DNA from: Myxococcales bacterium
GTDB lineage: Bacteria; Myxococcota; Myxococcia; Myxococcales; JAKAPL01
Assembly (NCBI GenBank): GCA_021783235.1
Contig: JAJXUD010000018.1
Span: 1-63,878 of the forward strand
DNA length: 63,878 bases
Direction: 5' to 3'
This document shows, one piece after another, positions 1 through 9,609 of this stretch. The translations under genes and the position numbers were made by a program. A model generated the notes under the pieces. That model made no database searches. It was not told where the DNA came from and was given only the letters and a program-made list of their open reading frames with translations. Each line of letters starts with the position of its first letter. Position 1 is the stretch's first letter.

Positions 1-338
1 GCCGCGGCCGCGGGGAGGGACGCCTCGGGCTCGAGGGCCGGCTCGGATGCGGGAGCGGCCGCCTCGGCGGCTGGCGCGGCGGCGACCGGCGCCGGAGGCG
101 CGGGCGCGACGACCGGACGACGACGGACGACGAAGCCCGGCGTGGTCGGCGCGGGGGCCGGTGTCTTGGGGCGCCGGTCGGCCATCACCTTGTCGGCCAC
201 GGCCTGGGCCTGCCCGTCCTCGAGGGAGGACGAGTGGCTCTTCACCTCGTCATAGCCGTGGGCCTTGAGCCAGTCGACGAGCTCGGTGTTCGTCATCCCC
301 AGCTCTTTTGCCAGCTCGTATACGCGCTTCTTCGCCAT
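1..338 (-). CDS. infB: Translation initiation factor IF-2, N-terminal part (runs off the left edge)
   Basis: The reading frame starts at ATG 338 on the minus strand and stays open to base 1, giving about 112 residues. It begins MAKKRVYELAKELGMTN and continues TELVDWLKAHGYDEVKSH, which is the IF2_N domain that precedes the GTPase. After about residue 55 it becomes an Ala/Pro-rich linker, as in the long IF-2 proteins of myxobacteria. The GTPase and tRNA-binding domains lie outside the window. IF-2 brings initiator tRNA to the 30S subunit. It follows nusA on the same strand by 179 bases, the usual rimP-nusA-infB order, but with no room for ylxR between them. The Shine-Dalgarno sequence is weak. 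Confidence 0.93.
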   Translation of the reverse strand, partial: MAKKRVYELAKELGMTNTELVDWLKAHGYDEVKSHSSSLEDGQAQAVADKVMADRRPKTPAPAPTTPGFVVRRRPVVAPAPPAPVAAAPAAEAAAPASEPALEPEASLPAAA

Positions 339-517
339 TGCCGTCTTCACCGCCTGGTCGTTCTGATGGACCCTGAAAAACAAAGGGGCCGCCCCCTCCA
401 TTCACTTCAACTGCTTCGGCCGTCGGGGGCCTCGCCCGTCGGCGGGCAGGGCCCGCCTCTCCGGGGCGGCCACTAGTAGTCCCGCCCCGCTTGCCGGTCA
501 ACCCAATGCTGTTGCGG

Positions 518-2197
<1,680 letters not shown>

Positions 2198-2222
2198 GGC
2201 GGGCTCCTTCCGAGGCTTCGCT

Positions 2223-2717
2223 TCAGTTGGACTGAAAGTCGTAGATGAGGTTCGCCTTGGCGACCCGCTCGATCGGGATCTCGCAGCGCGTCCCTTCGAC
2301 CTCGAGCTCGATCCGGCCGTTCGAGAAGCCGAGCAGGGTGCCGGAGAAGCTCTTGCGCTCCCCGAGCGCCTCGGCCGCGCGCAGCGGCGCGAAGGTGCGG
2401 ACCCTGGCCTTCTGGCCGGCGAAGCGCTCGAAGTCGCGCGGCTTGCGCAGGGGCCGGTCCAGCCCCGGCGAGCTGACCTCGAGCGCGTAGCCCACCTCGC
2501 CGACGTCCTCGACGTCGAGCTGCGGGCCGATGGCGTGCGAGAAGGCCGTGCAGTCTTCCAGGGAGACGCCGCCCGGCTTGTCGATGAACAGCCGGAGCAC
2601 CCAGCGGCTCCCTTCGCGCGCGTACTCGACGTCCACGAGCTCGTAGCCGAGCGAGACGGCGAGCGGCTCGGCCAGGGCCGCGACCCGCTCGACGACGCTC
2701 TGTTGGACCGGGTTCAC
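2223..2717 (-). CDS. rimP: Ribosome maturation factor RimP
   Basis: About 164 residues reading VNPVQQSVVERVAALAEP, then LGYELVDVEYAREG (N-terminal alpha/beta domain) and VSSPGLDRPLRK, the RimP signature, followed by an SH3-like C-terminal domain. RimP is needed for 30S subunit maturation. The frame is open well upstream to 3020, but similarity to RimP begins here. The likely start is GTG 2717, or the adjacent TTG at 2720, with GGAAGG about 9-12 bases upstream. It is the first gene of the rimP-nusA-infB operon. Its leader carries the promoter and hairpin listed separately. Confidence 0.92.
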   Translation of the reverse strand: MNPVQQSVVERVAALAEPLAVSLGYELVDVEYAREGSRWVLRLFIDKPGGVSLEDCTAFSHAIGPQLDVEDVGEVGYALEVSSPGLDRPLRKPRDFERFAGQKARVRTFAPLRAAEALGERKSFSGTLLGFSNGRIELEVEGTRCEIPIERVAKANLIYDFQSN

Positions 2718-2735
2718 CAATGGCGACGGCCTTCC

Positions 2736-2765
2736 GAAAAAGAAAAAAGCGGGCCGACCGCGCCC
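2736..2765 (-). terminator. Terminator-like hairpin (possible attenuator) in the rimP leader
   Basis: On the minus strand a GC-rich stretch able to pair GGGC with GCCC around a short loop (2749-2765) is followed by TTTTTTCTTTTT (2737-2748), about 20 bases before the rimP start. It lies between the predicted promoter and rimP, so it could attenuate the operon rather than end another transcript. The stem is short and no alternative antiterminator was worked out, so this is tentative. Confidence 0.35.
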
Positions 2766-2767
2766 AC

Positions 2768-2786
2768 TTTTCGAGTAACTCGAAAA
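2768..2786. promoter_or_regulatory. Perfect palindrome in the rimP-nusA-infB leader
   Basis: TTTTCGAG and CTCGAAAA flank a TAA loop, an exact 8+8 inverted repeat in otherwise GC-rich DNA. It lies about 50-70 bases upstream of rimP and downstream of the predicted start of transcription. It could be a protein operator or an RNA hairpin. The AT-rich arms stand out from local composition. No regulator can be named. Confidence 0.4.
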
Positions 2787-2846
2787 ATGTCGCCCGCATT
2801 CCGAAAGCTCTCGGAGGCGAGCGCCGGGGTGGGTAGCACGGCCCGA

Positions 2847-2875
2847 ATTGAATGTCCAGTGCCCCCCCGCGTCAA
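2847..2875 (-). promoter_or_regulatory. Sigma-70-type promoter for rimP-nusA-infB
   Basis: On the minus strand TTGACG (2875-2870) is separated by 17 bases from TTCAAT (2852-2847). The -35 matches consensus in five of six positions and the -10 in four of six. Transcription would start near 2840, leaving a leader of about 120 bases that contains the palindrome and the terminator-like hairpin. It is the best promoter match in the gap between rimP and the divergent gene at 2932. Confidence 0.5.
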
Positions 2876-2931
2876 AGCGGCGGGAGGAACGCCCGGCCGG
2901 GGCGACGCCTTCCGCTAGAATGGGCCCCTCC

Positions 2932-3468
2932 ATGAGCCCCCGCGCCCTCCTTCCCCTCGCCCTCTCCCTCCTCGTCGCGCTCCCCGCCCTGGCCGACGGA
3001 AAGAAGCGGCCCCGCCCCACCGGCGGCTACCACCCGGTCGTGCCCGCGAACGGCGGCGCCGCGCGGCGCGGCGGCGCCGTGGGGACCGCCGGCGCCGGAG
3101 GCCGGGGCGCCCTCTCCCCGGCCGGCATCCCGGCGCGGCGGCGGGTCGTCGTCGCAGGAGTGGTCTACTACCTGCCCGTGGCGACGCCGGTCTTCGCGCC
3201 GGTCTTCAGCCCGGTCGTGGCCCCGGCCGGTCCGCCCGCCGCGGCGCCCGGCGGACCCGCGCTCTGCTCGATGGCCGTCGACTGCGGCGACGGCGCGCAG
3301 GGACACGGCACCGTCTGCGACAAGACGAGCGAGGTGACGGTGGACGACCTGGACTACGGCGTCTGCCGCGAGGCGTGCCGCGGCGACGACGACTGCCCGC
3401 ACGGGACGAGCTGCCAGGACTCGATCGACCCTCAGAACGACGACTGGGCCGGCTGCGTCCCGAACTGA
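2932..3468 (+). CDS. Secreted Cys-rich protein of unknown function
   Basis: About 178 residues. The N-terminus MSPRALLPLALSLLVALPA followed by LADG is a clear signal peptide, which decides the start (ATG 2932; ATG 2920 is also in frame). A low-complexity Gly/Ala/Arg stretch and a Val/Pro-rich stretch (VATPVFAPVFSPVVAPAG) lead to a Cys-rich C-terminal domain (CSMAVDCGDG ... VCREACRGDDDCPHGTSC) that could form several disulphides outside the cytoplasm. It is divergent from rimP and convergent with the DUF3105 gene, with 7 bases between the stops. Not a family I can name. Confidence 0.72.
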   Translation: MSPRALLPLALSLLVALPALADGKKRPRPTGGYHPVVPANGGAARRGGAVGTAGAGGRGALSPAGIPARRRVVVAGVVYYLPVATPVFAPVFSPVVAPAGPPAAAPGGPALCSMAVDCGDGAQGHGTVCDKTSEVTVDDLDYGVCREACRGDDDCPHGTSCQDSIDPQNDDWAGCVPN

Positions 3469-3475
3469 CCCCCTC

Positions 3476-4090
3476 CTACTGGTAGCCCCCCTGGAGGCAG
3501 AGCTGTTCGGGGCCGTTTCCGTAGTGCGCGTCGATGAACGCCTGGATCGAGCCCGGGTCGACGCAGGGGGCCGGCTCCTCGTAGGTGAAGCCCCAGGCCG
3601 CCGCCGCCACCGGGACGTCGAGCGACGGGTCGGGGACGAGCAGCATCCGGCTGGAGACCCCGCCGCCCTGCGCCTCGCAGAGCGGGTCGATCGGCTGCGA
3701 GTCGACGATCCGGGTCAGGGCGGCGACGACGTCGGGGCAGCCGGAGGGGCAGTCGTAGAGGAGGACGACCCCCCCGTGCTCCTCGTTGTGGACGAAGTAC
3801 TCCGCCGGCACCGCGTCGGCGTGGACGCCCCAGGTCGCCCAGATGGGGTAGTGATCGCCGCCCGCGGGCGGGTTCGAATCGTACTGCACCGTCGTGCCCA
3901 CCTGGACGTGGTTCGCGCTCGTCACCGCCACCGTCGCGATCGTCGCGGCGGGGCAGGCGCCGGCGTCGACCAGCTGGCCGCCCGCGCCGCCGTCGCTCCC
4001 CGGGCGCCCGCGAGGCAGGGGCGCGCAGGCAAAGAACGCCGAGACGAGCGCGGTCCCGCGGATCGCGGCCGCCCGCCGTCGGCTCAGCAT
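3476..4090 (-). CDS. DUF3105 lipoprotein
   Basis: 204 residues. An N-terminal hydrophobic stretch ending SAFFACAP looks like a somewhat degenerate lipobox. The rest matches DUF3105 as I know it: HVQVGTTVQYDSNPPAGG, HYPIWATWGVHADAVP and EYFVHNEEHGGVVLLYDCP, with conserved His and Tyr residues. The function of DUF3105 is unknown; it is usually exported or membrane-attached. Its ATG (4090) overlaps the stop of the upstream protease gene (ATGCTGA), so the two are probably translationally coupled. It is the last gene of the minus-strand envelope operon. Confidence 0.8.
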   Translation of the reverse strand: MLSRRRAAAIRGTALVSAFFACAPLPRGRPGSDGGAGGQLVDAGACPAATIATVAVTSANHVQVGTTVQYDSNPPAGGDHYPIWATWGVHADAVPAEYFVHNEEHGGVVLLYDCPSGCPDVVAALTRIVDSQPIDPLCEAQGGGVSSRMLLVPDPSLDVPVAAAAWGFTYEEPAPCVDPGSIQAFIDAHYGNGPEQLCLQGGYQ

Positions 4091-6780
4091 CGCCGCCGGC
4101 GCCGCGAGAAGAGGGCGCCGAAGGCCCAGAGGCCCATCCCGAGCGCCGCGAGGTCCGGGCCGCCGGCCGACCCGCAGCCGCAGCCGCCGCTCTTCCGGTG
4201 CGCGCCGCCCGCCCCCGCGTCGGGCGCGCCCGCGTCCCGCGCCCCGGCGTCCGCGTCGACCGGACCGGCGTCGACGGGTCCGGCGTCGGCGCCGCCGTCG
4301 GCCGCGGGCATCACGCAGACGCCCGTCTGCGTGTCGCAGATCGAGCCGGGCGGCCCGCCGTTCTGGCAGTCCTGGTCGCTCTGACACGCCGGCAGGCAGA
4401 CGGCGGGGCCGCTCGCCTGCGGCTGGCAGGAGTAGGCCGAGCGGCAGCCAGCGTCCGCCCCCGCGGCGTCGCAGGCGGCGAAGCAGAGGTAGTCGCCCTG
4501 GTTGTCGATCGGCTCGCAGCTCGAGCCCGACGGGCAGGGGCAGGCCGACGGATCGCAGGGGAACGCGCAGTAGCCGCCGGTGAAGCCGGTCTGCTGTCCC
4601 TGGAGGACGGGGGGGATGCACCAGGCGCCGCCCGGGCAGTCGGCCGACGTCTGGCAGGAGGCGCCCACGGGGGCCGACGGGTTTCCCTTCGGGAAGCAGG
4701 TCCGCTCGCAGGCGAAGCAGACGTCGCCCGTGGGGCAGTCGGAGTCGACGAGGCAGCCGGGCACGCAGACGCCCGCGTCGCCGAGGCTCCCGCCGCAGAT
4801 CTCGCCGTTCGGACAGCCGCCCGCCGCGCTGGGGTCGCAGAAGAAGTCGCAGGCCGAGGGCCCCTCGGGGATCGTCTCGCAGACCGAGCCGCCGTCGCAG
4901 GCGATCTCGGCGCAGGGCGCGTAGGGGACGAGCGCGCCGGCGTCGTCGCCGGGCTCGAACCAGCCCGCGGCGTCGGCGGCCGAGCCGCCGTCCGAGGGGC
5001 CCGCGTCGGAGCCGCCGTCGCCCGGGCCGGCATCCGCACCGAGGACCGGCCCCGCGTCCGCGCCGCCGTCGGTCGCGGTCGACCCGCCGTCCAGCGCGCC
5101 GCCGTCCGGGGCGGCCGCCATGGGCCAGGCCGCGGCCAGCGCGGTGACGTCGAGCGATCCCCAACCCGTCGCGAGGTCGTAGCCGGGCCCCGCCGAGAAG
5201 CCGGTGACGCCGTTGAAGCTGTTGTTCCCCACCGTCACGTCGTGGAACGCCATCGCCCCGCCGTCCGCCTGGGCGGCGCCGATGGCGTAGAGCGTCGGGT
5301 TGACGCCGCCGAGCCGACCGCCCAGCCGGTCGGCGAGCAGCGCGAACATGCCCGCCGCCATCGGGGCGGCGTCGCTCGTCCCGCCGTTCGGCGACAGCTC
5401 GCCGGGCCGCGTGTTGTCGCAGACGACCCCGGGGTTCGGCGCCGAGAGGAGCGCGACGTCCGGGAGATCGCGGTCGCCGTCCACGGGGGTCGCCGTCACC
5501 TGCCAGGGCGGCTTCGAGAAGAGCGCGCTCTGCCCGCCGCCCCCCGCGCCGCCCTGCGCCCCCTCGTTCCAGACCTGCTCCGGGAAGTAGGCGGTCGCGG
5601 CGCCGGCCGAGTCCCACGGCTCGTTCGTCGCCTGCGTGCCGCCGACCGCCACCATCTCGGGGATGTCGGAGGGGAAGTCCACCGTCGGGCCGCTGCCGTC
5701 GCGGCAGTCGTCGGCGCCGTTGTCGCCCGAGGCCGAGAACCAGCTCTGGCCGGCGAGCGTTCCCTGCTGGAGGAGCTCCTCCGCCGCCTGCGCGTCGCTG
5801 GCCGCGAGGCCGCTGGCGGGCTCGCAGGCGCCAAAGGAGGTGCTCACCGCCACCGCGCCCACGAGGCTCGTCGCGATGTCGTTCACCCCGGTCGAGAAGA
5901 TCTCGCTCGCCGGCGGCAGATCGATGGTGATCGTCGCCGCGCCCGGCGCGGCGACCGACTGCATCTCGGCGTCCATCTCGAGCTCCTGCCGCACGCCCGG
6001 CTCGGGATCGGTGTCCTGGTTCGGGTTCGGGAGCGTCCGCACCACGAGCTCGGCGGCGCTGTCGGAGACGTTCCCGTAGAACCAGGCGACGTCCCGCGGG
6101 TCCGGCAGCTCGCCCGCCGGCGCCGCCGCGCCGAGGACCGCGAGCGCGAGGCCACGGCCGGTGTAGCCCCGATCGAGCAGCGGCTGGATCTCGTAGAAGC
6201 GGCGAAGATCCTGCGGCCCGAACGACTGGAAGCTCTGGCCGAGGTTCAGCCGGTGGTGGAAGCGGGGCCGGGTGTCGAGCCCCTGGATCGTGACGATCGC
6301 CTGGGCGATGGGCGCCGGCGCCGACGGGCTGCCGACGAAGGTGCGAAAGCTCGTCCCGCCCTCCCCCGTGGCGCGGACGAGCTGGACGCCGAGCAGCGCG
6401 CGGACCTCCGCCACGGTGCCAGTGCCGCCGAGGTAGAGCCGGTTCGGCGAGCGCTCCAGCCGAAAGCCCGCCCGTTCGAGCCAGGCGGCGACGCGCTCGA
6501 AGTCGGGCGAGCCGAAGCGGGCGCCGAACTCGGCGGGCGAGAGCCAGCGGTGGAAGTCGGGCGAGGCCGGATTCTGCTGGGCGAGCTCGAGCGCGCGGAC
6601 CGCCGCGGGATCGCGCCCCCGCAAGACGATCGCGAGGTGGGCGGGGGCGGAATCCTCGAGCACCGGCCCCAGCATCGCGGGCGCGACCTCGGAGCGAGTC
6701 GCGTGGACGGGCAGGGCGGCGAGGGCGAGGGCGAGGGCGGCGAAGGGCATCGTGGCTCCGGGCGTCCGAGGGCTACGCAT
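4084..6780 (-). CDS. Sedolisin-family (S53) serine-carboxyl peptidase with MYXO-CTERM tail
   Basis: 898 residues. A signal peptide (about 11-27; start could also be the second ATG at 6750) is followed by a pro-kumamolisin activation domain (about 45-175, HRWLSPAEFGARFG). The S53 catalytic domain has E266 and D270 (QELEMD), oxyanion D353 (SASGDNGADDC) and nucleophile S469 (GGTSDAAPMAAG). After about residue 555 come Asp-Ala-Gly spacers and Cys-rich repeats (CPTGDVCFACERTC). The C-terminus has GGCGCGSAGG, a hydrophobic segment and RRRRRC, typical of myxosortase-processed surface proteins. It is probably activated and sorted outside the inner membrane. All catalytic residues are present, so it should be active. 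It is coupled to the DUF3105 gene. Confidence 0.92.
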   Translation of the reverse strand: MRSPRTPGATMPFAALALALAALPVHATRSEVAPAMLGPVLEDSAPAHLAIVLRGRDPAAVRALELAQQNPASPDFHRWLSPAEFGARFGSPDFERVAAWLERAGFRLERSPNRLYLGGTGTVAEVRALLGVQLVRATGEGGTSFRTFVGSPSAPAPIAQAIVTIQGLDTRPRFHHRLNLGQSFQSFGPQDLRRFYEIQPLLDRGYTGRGLALAVLGAAAPAGELPDPRDVAWFYGNVSDSAAELVVRTLPNPNQDTDPEPGVRQELEMDAEMQSVAAPGAATITIDLPPASEIFSTGVNDIATSLVGAVAVSTSFGACEPASGLAASDAQAAEELLQQGTLAGQSWFSASGDNGADDCRDGSGPTVDFPSDIPEMVAVGGTQATNEPWDSAGAATAYFPEQVWNEGAQGGAGGGGQSALFSKPPWQVTATPVDGDRDLPDVALLSAPNPGVVCDNTRPGELSPNGGTSDAAPMAAGMFALLADRLGGRLGGVNPTLYAIGAAQADGGAMAFHDVTVGNNSFNGVTGFSAGPGYDLATGWGSLDVTALAAAWPMAAAPDGGALDGGSTATDGGADAGPVLGADAGPGDGGSDAGPSDGGSAADAAGWFEPGDDAGALVPYAPCAEIACDGGSVCETIPEGPSACDFFCDPSAAGGCPNGEICGGSLGDAGVCVPGCLVDSDCPTGDVCFACERTCFPKGNPSAPVGASCQTSADCPGGAWCIPPVLQGQQTGFTGGYCAFPCDPSACPCPSGSSCEPIDNQGDYLCFAACDAAGADAGCRSAYSCQPQASGPAVCLPACQSDQDCQNGGPPGSICDTQTGVCVMPAADGGADAGPVDAGPVDADAGARDAGAPDAGAGGAHRKSGGCGCGSAGGPDLAALGMGLWAFGALFSRRRRRC

Positions 6781-6838
6781 CTTCGTTCGGCGGCCGCCCC
6801 CTCGACAAGGGGGCGGGGACGGCCGCTCGCCCGGACGC

Positions 6839-7219
6839 TCAGTTGTCCGGCGCCCCGCAGACCACCCAGCCCATGATCGCCTGCCGCTGGGCCTCGGTGA
6901 GCGGCGTCCCCGGCGGCTTCGGCATCAGGCAGGAGCTCACGAAGTTCAGCATCTCCGAGGCGTACTTCTTGTCGTCCGCGTAGCTGTCGTACGGGAAGCC
7001 CGGGTAGCTGGGATCGCCCGGCAGGTGGCAGAGGTCGCAGTTCGACTGGAGGATCGGCTGCACGTCCTTCGAGAAGCTCGGCTCGGGGCTCGGGCAGCTC
7101 TGCGGGAGATCGTGCGGCTCGCCGCCCGTGGCGCCGCAGGGGTCGACGCTGGCGTCGGGCCCGCCGGGGCCGCCGCAGCAGCAGGCGAGGGCGAGGAGCC
7201 AGATCGGAGAGCGGGTCAT
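6839..7219 (-). CDS. Small haem-motif (cytochrome c-like) lipoprotein
   Basis: 126 residues. The N-terminus MTRSPIWLLALACCCGG is a lipoprotein signal. The mature part holds one CxxCH haem motif (CDLCH) in FSKDVQPILQSNCDLCH, the start typical of class I-like c-type cytochrome domains. A Met for the sixth ligand may be in SCLMPKPPG, followed by LTEAQRQAIMGWV as in the last helix of such cytochromes. Four extra Cys residues may form disulphides. It probably carries electrons at the envelope. The start ATG overlaps the stop of the upstream barrel gene (ATGA). Confidence 0.82.
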   Translation of the reverse strand: MTRSPIWLLALACCCGGPGGPDASVDPCGATGGEPHDLPQSCPSPEPSFSKDVQPILQSNCDLCHLPGDPSYPGFPYDSYADDKKYASEMLNFVSSCLMPKPPGTPLTEAQRQAIMGWVVCGAPDN

Positions 7220-8142
7220 AGGAAGCTCCGGATGAGGACCAGGGTGGCGCCGGGGCCCACCGGCTCGTTGCGGCCGAGCCCCCCGACCTGCAGGACGTCG
7301 TAGACGCTCCCCTGGAGGCGCCAGTCGCCGCCGAGCGGCGTGCCGGCGACGACGCTCAGGGTCGTCTCCGACCGGCCGCTGTCCGGCACCATCTCGCCAT
7401 CCATGGTGGCGTTCCGCTCGCCGGTGAAGGTGCCGAGGAGCGCCAGCCCCTCACCGCCGTCGAAGATCCAGCCCGCGCCGAGCAGGCCGTAGAGCTGCGT
7501 GCCGAGCGTCGAGGTGACCCCGAGCGAGCTGCGCGTCGAGCGCTGGCTCACGAGGCCGCTCGCGTCGACGAGGAGGTGGCGGCCGACGAGCTCCTCGAGC
7601 GCGAGCCCGACGTTCCCCTGAAAGGCGCCGATGCCGGTCGCGTCGACGGCGAGCGGCGTCTTCGCCTGCTCGGGGGGGACTCCGGTCGGCGCCGTGAGGC
7701 CGAGGAGCAGCGCGACGCCGGGGACTCCTCTCTGCTCGGAGGCGAGGCGAAAGTCCCAGCGGGCCCCGACGTTCACGTCGCCGACGCCGCCGCCGAACTC
7801 GGAGGGGAGGCCCGGGGCCGCCCGGAGGGTCTCGACGATCGGCAGGAGCAGCGAGAGCTGCCCCTTCTCGAGGAAGCGGATGGTGCCGACGAGGTCCTCC
7901 TCGAAGTCGCCCTCGCCCGCCCCGGCGGGGTTCTCGATGTAGCTGCCCGTCGGGTCGAGCTGTCCCGTCATCGCCCCCGCCCGCGCCTGGATCCCCACCG
8001 CCGCGTTCTCGGATCGCTCGAGCCGAGCCGGCGTCAGGAGGCTCGCGCCCGCGCAGCAGGCCTGCGCCCGGGCGACGGCGCCGGGGAGGAGCAGCAGCGC
8101 GAGCGCGAGTGCATCAGTCCACCGTGATGGCGAGCGTCGCAC
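7216..8142 (-). CDS. Outer-membrane beta-barrel-like protein
   Basis: 308 residues starting at GTG 8142 (29 bases inside the upstream gene; no closer common start is in frame). A signal peptide (LALALLLLPGAVARAQA) is followed by ACCAG and many alternating polar/hydrophobic strands (VGDVNVGARWDFRLASE, GVALLLGLTAPTGVPP, TTLSVVAGTPLGGDWRLQG), ending in a strand that closes with Phe-Leu. This resembles transporter-like barrels of the phenol-degradation MetA type, but no specific substrate can be given. It sits between the YtkA-like lipoprotein and the haem lipoprotein, so it may be a membrane partner of both. Confidence 0.7.
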   Translation of the reverse strand: MRRSPSRWTDALALALLLLPGAVARAQACCAGASLLTPARLERSENAAVGIQARAGAMTGQLDPTGSYIENPAGAGEGDFEEDLVGTIRFLEKGQLSLLLPIVETLRAAPGLPSEFGGGVGDVNVGARWDFRLASEQRGVPGVALLLGLTAPTGVPPEQAKTPLAVDATGIGAFQGNVGLALEELVGRHLLVDASGLVSQRSTRSSLGVTSTLGTQLYGLLGAGWIFDGGEGLALLGTFTGERNATMDGEMVPDSGRSETTLSVVAGTPLGGDWRLQGSVYDVLQVGGLGRNEPVGPGATLVLIRSFL

Positions 8143-8518
8143 TGTCGGTCACGGGCCCCGAGAACTGGAAGATGAGCTGCCACTCGCCGGGCATGTAGAG
8201 GTAGAGGTTCGTGATGTCGTAGACCCCGTTCCCCTTGTCCGTGACCGTCGGCTGGACCGAGCCGCCGTGGCCCATGGCGGGCATGTAGGGCGTCAGGCCC
8301 ACGGTGAGCCCGGCCACCGGCTTGCCGGAGGGGTCGGTCACCGTCAGCACCGCCGAATCGAGCCCGCGCGTCGGCGGCTGGGGAGTCGTCACCAGGGTGA
8401 GCTCGAGCTTCCCCTGATCGCTCTTCTGCTTGACGAGCGGCGCCGAGTTTTCGGGGGTGCCGCAGCAGGCGGAGAGGAGGAGGCCGAGCGCGAGGAGCGA
8501 GGCGAGGCGCGCCGTCAC
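8114..8518 (-). CDS. YtkA/FixH-like lipoprotein (possible copper handling)
   Basis: 134 residues from GTG 8518, chosen because GTGA overlaps the upstream stop and because it places the lipoprotein signal (LASLLALGLLLSACCG) at the N-terminus. The mature domain is an Ig-like fold as in YtkA/FixH proteins: SAVLTVTDPSGKPVAGLTVG, then TPYMPAMGHGG and YMPGEWQLIFQFSG. The MPAMGHG segment has the Met/His spacing often seen at periplasmic copper sites; copper binding is inferred. It is sandwiched between a related lipoprotein gene and the barrel gene. Confidence 0.72.
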   Translation of the reverse strand: MTARLASLLALGLLLSACCGTPENSAPLVKQKSDQGKLELTLVTTPQPPTRGLDSAVLTVTDPSGKPVAGLTVGLTPYMPAMGHGGSVQPTVTDKGNGVYDITNLYLYMPGEWQLIFQFSGPVTDSATLAITVD

Positions 8519-9138
8519 TTGACCTCCACGTAGAAGGCCGCGTGGCCGTGGGGCGAGGTCGGCAGGAGATCGGCGCACTGCTCGTTGAAGTGGAAGCGGA
8601 CCGTCCACTGCCCCGGCTGGTCGAAGCCGATCGGACCGACGGTGTAGACGCCCGGCGAGACCTCGCTCGTCTGGGCGCGCGCCGTGTCGCCCGGGTGGGT
8701 GTCCGAGAGGAACGCCTCGACCAGCGTGTTCGCGCCCGTCGCCGGCGTGCCGTCGGTCGTGTGGATGGCGCTCACCGTGAGGGTGGCGTCCTCTCCGTGG
8801 ACCAGCGGCGTCGAGGAGAAGCCGACCTGGTACTTGCAGTCGTCGTCGTTCGCCTCGGCGTTGTAGTTCGTGGGGCCGAACTGGGGACCGCTCGGCGCGC
8901 CCGCGTCGGCGACGCTCCCCGCGTCCGGGTGGCAGGCGGCCGGGTCCGTGGGCTGCGGCTGGAGCGGCCCGCCCGGGAAGCCGCCGTCCGAGAGCAGGAA
9001 GCAGTGGTTGTCGACCGGTCCCGCGACGGGGCCGCCGCCAGCGACCGCGCCGCCATCGGACTCGGCGGGTTGCTGGGGGCAGGCGGAGAGGAGGGCGACG
9101 GCGATGACGGCAGCGGCAGCGGCAAGAGGCTTGCGCAT
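8515..9138 (-). CDS. YtkA-like Asp/Gly-spacer lipoprotein
   Basis: 207 residues from ATG 9138, supported by AAAGGA upstream and by a good lipoprotein signal (AAAAAVIAVALLSACPQQ). A Gly/Pro/Ala spacer with Cys residues leads to an Ig-like domain (PLVHGEDATLTVSAIHTT ... PGVYTVGPIGFDQPGQWTV ... FHFNEQCADLL) similar in pattern to the next gene's domain. The two small lipoproteins may be a duplicated pair or heterodimer. A sensing or metal-related role outside the inner membrane is inferred from the fold and from the neighbouring haem lipoprotein. The gene ends GTGA, coupled to the next start. Confidence 0.7.
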   Translation of the reverse strand: MRKPLAAAAAVIAVALLSACPQQPAESDGGAVAGGGPVAGPVDNHCFLLSDGGFPGGPLQPQPTDPAACHPDAGSVADAGAPSGPQFGPTNYNAEANDDDCKYQVGFSSTPLVHGEDATLTVSAIHTTDGTPATGANTLVEAFLSDTHPGDTARAQTSEVSPGVYTVGPIGFDQPGQWTVRFHFNEQCADLLPTSPHGHAAFYVEVK

Positions 9139-9246
9139 GGGGATTCCTTTCTCGAGGCGAGGGAAGAGATTCGACCGATCCCCCCTTCCGGCAATGGCCG
9201 GCAGAGGAGTCGGGGCGCTGGGATCACGCAACGAGGGGCGGCGCTC

Positions 9247-9609
9247 TTACGCCCGCGGCGGTCGCCGCGGCACCGCGGGCGACCAGACCGCCACGATCGC
9301 ATGGGGCGTGCCGAAGGCGGGCGCCCGGGGGACGACCTCGATCGCCAGCGCCGGTCCGAGGCACATCGGATCGATCGACGCCTCCGAGAGCGGCGCGGGC
9401 GACGACGGCGCGCGCTGCTGCTCGAGGCCGCACGGGCAGGGCTTGCGACCGCCCTCGTGCGCGCGCCGCGCCTGGCACCTCGGGCAGGCCGCCCCCAGGT
9501 GGCAGCCGCAGGCGTCCGCGCTGGCGAAGAGGCGCCCGAGCCCCGCGCCGCCCGGCGACACGAGGAGGGCGAGCGCCCCCCCCAGCGCGAGCGCGCGGCA
9601 AGAGCCCAT
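9247..9609 (-). CDS. Small exported Cys-rich protein, unknown
   Basis: 120 residues. An N-terminal MGSCRALALGGALALLVS looks like a signal peptide. Then come clustered cysteines, DACGCHLGAACPRCQA and KPCPCG, which could bind a metal or form disulphides. The C-terminal half (LGPALAIEVVPRAPAFG) has no recognisable domain. Third-position GC and the signal peptide favour this frame over the overlapping one at 9224-9601. It is first on the minus strand and divergent from the Kelch gene, so it may lead the envelope operon, although a 108-base gap separates it from the next gene. Confidence 0.55.
   Translation of the reverse strand: MGSCRALALGGALALLVSPGGAGLGRLFASADACGCHLGAACPRCQARRAHEGGRKPCPCGLEQQRAPSSPAPLSEASIDPMCLGPALAIEVVPRAPAFGTPHAIVAVWSPAVPRRPPRA

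Noticed and set aside
9224-9601. Second minus-strand frame at the Cys-rich gene
   Set aside because: Overlaps the 9247-9609 frame, lacks a good signal peptide and is Arg/Ala-rich.
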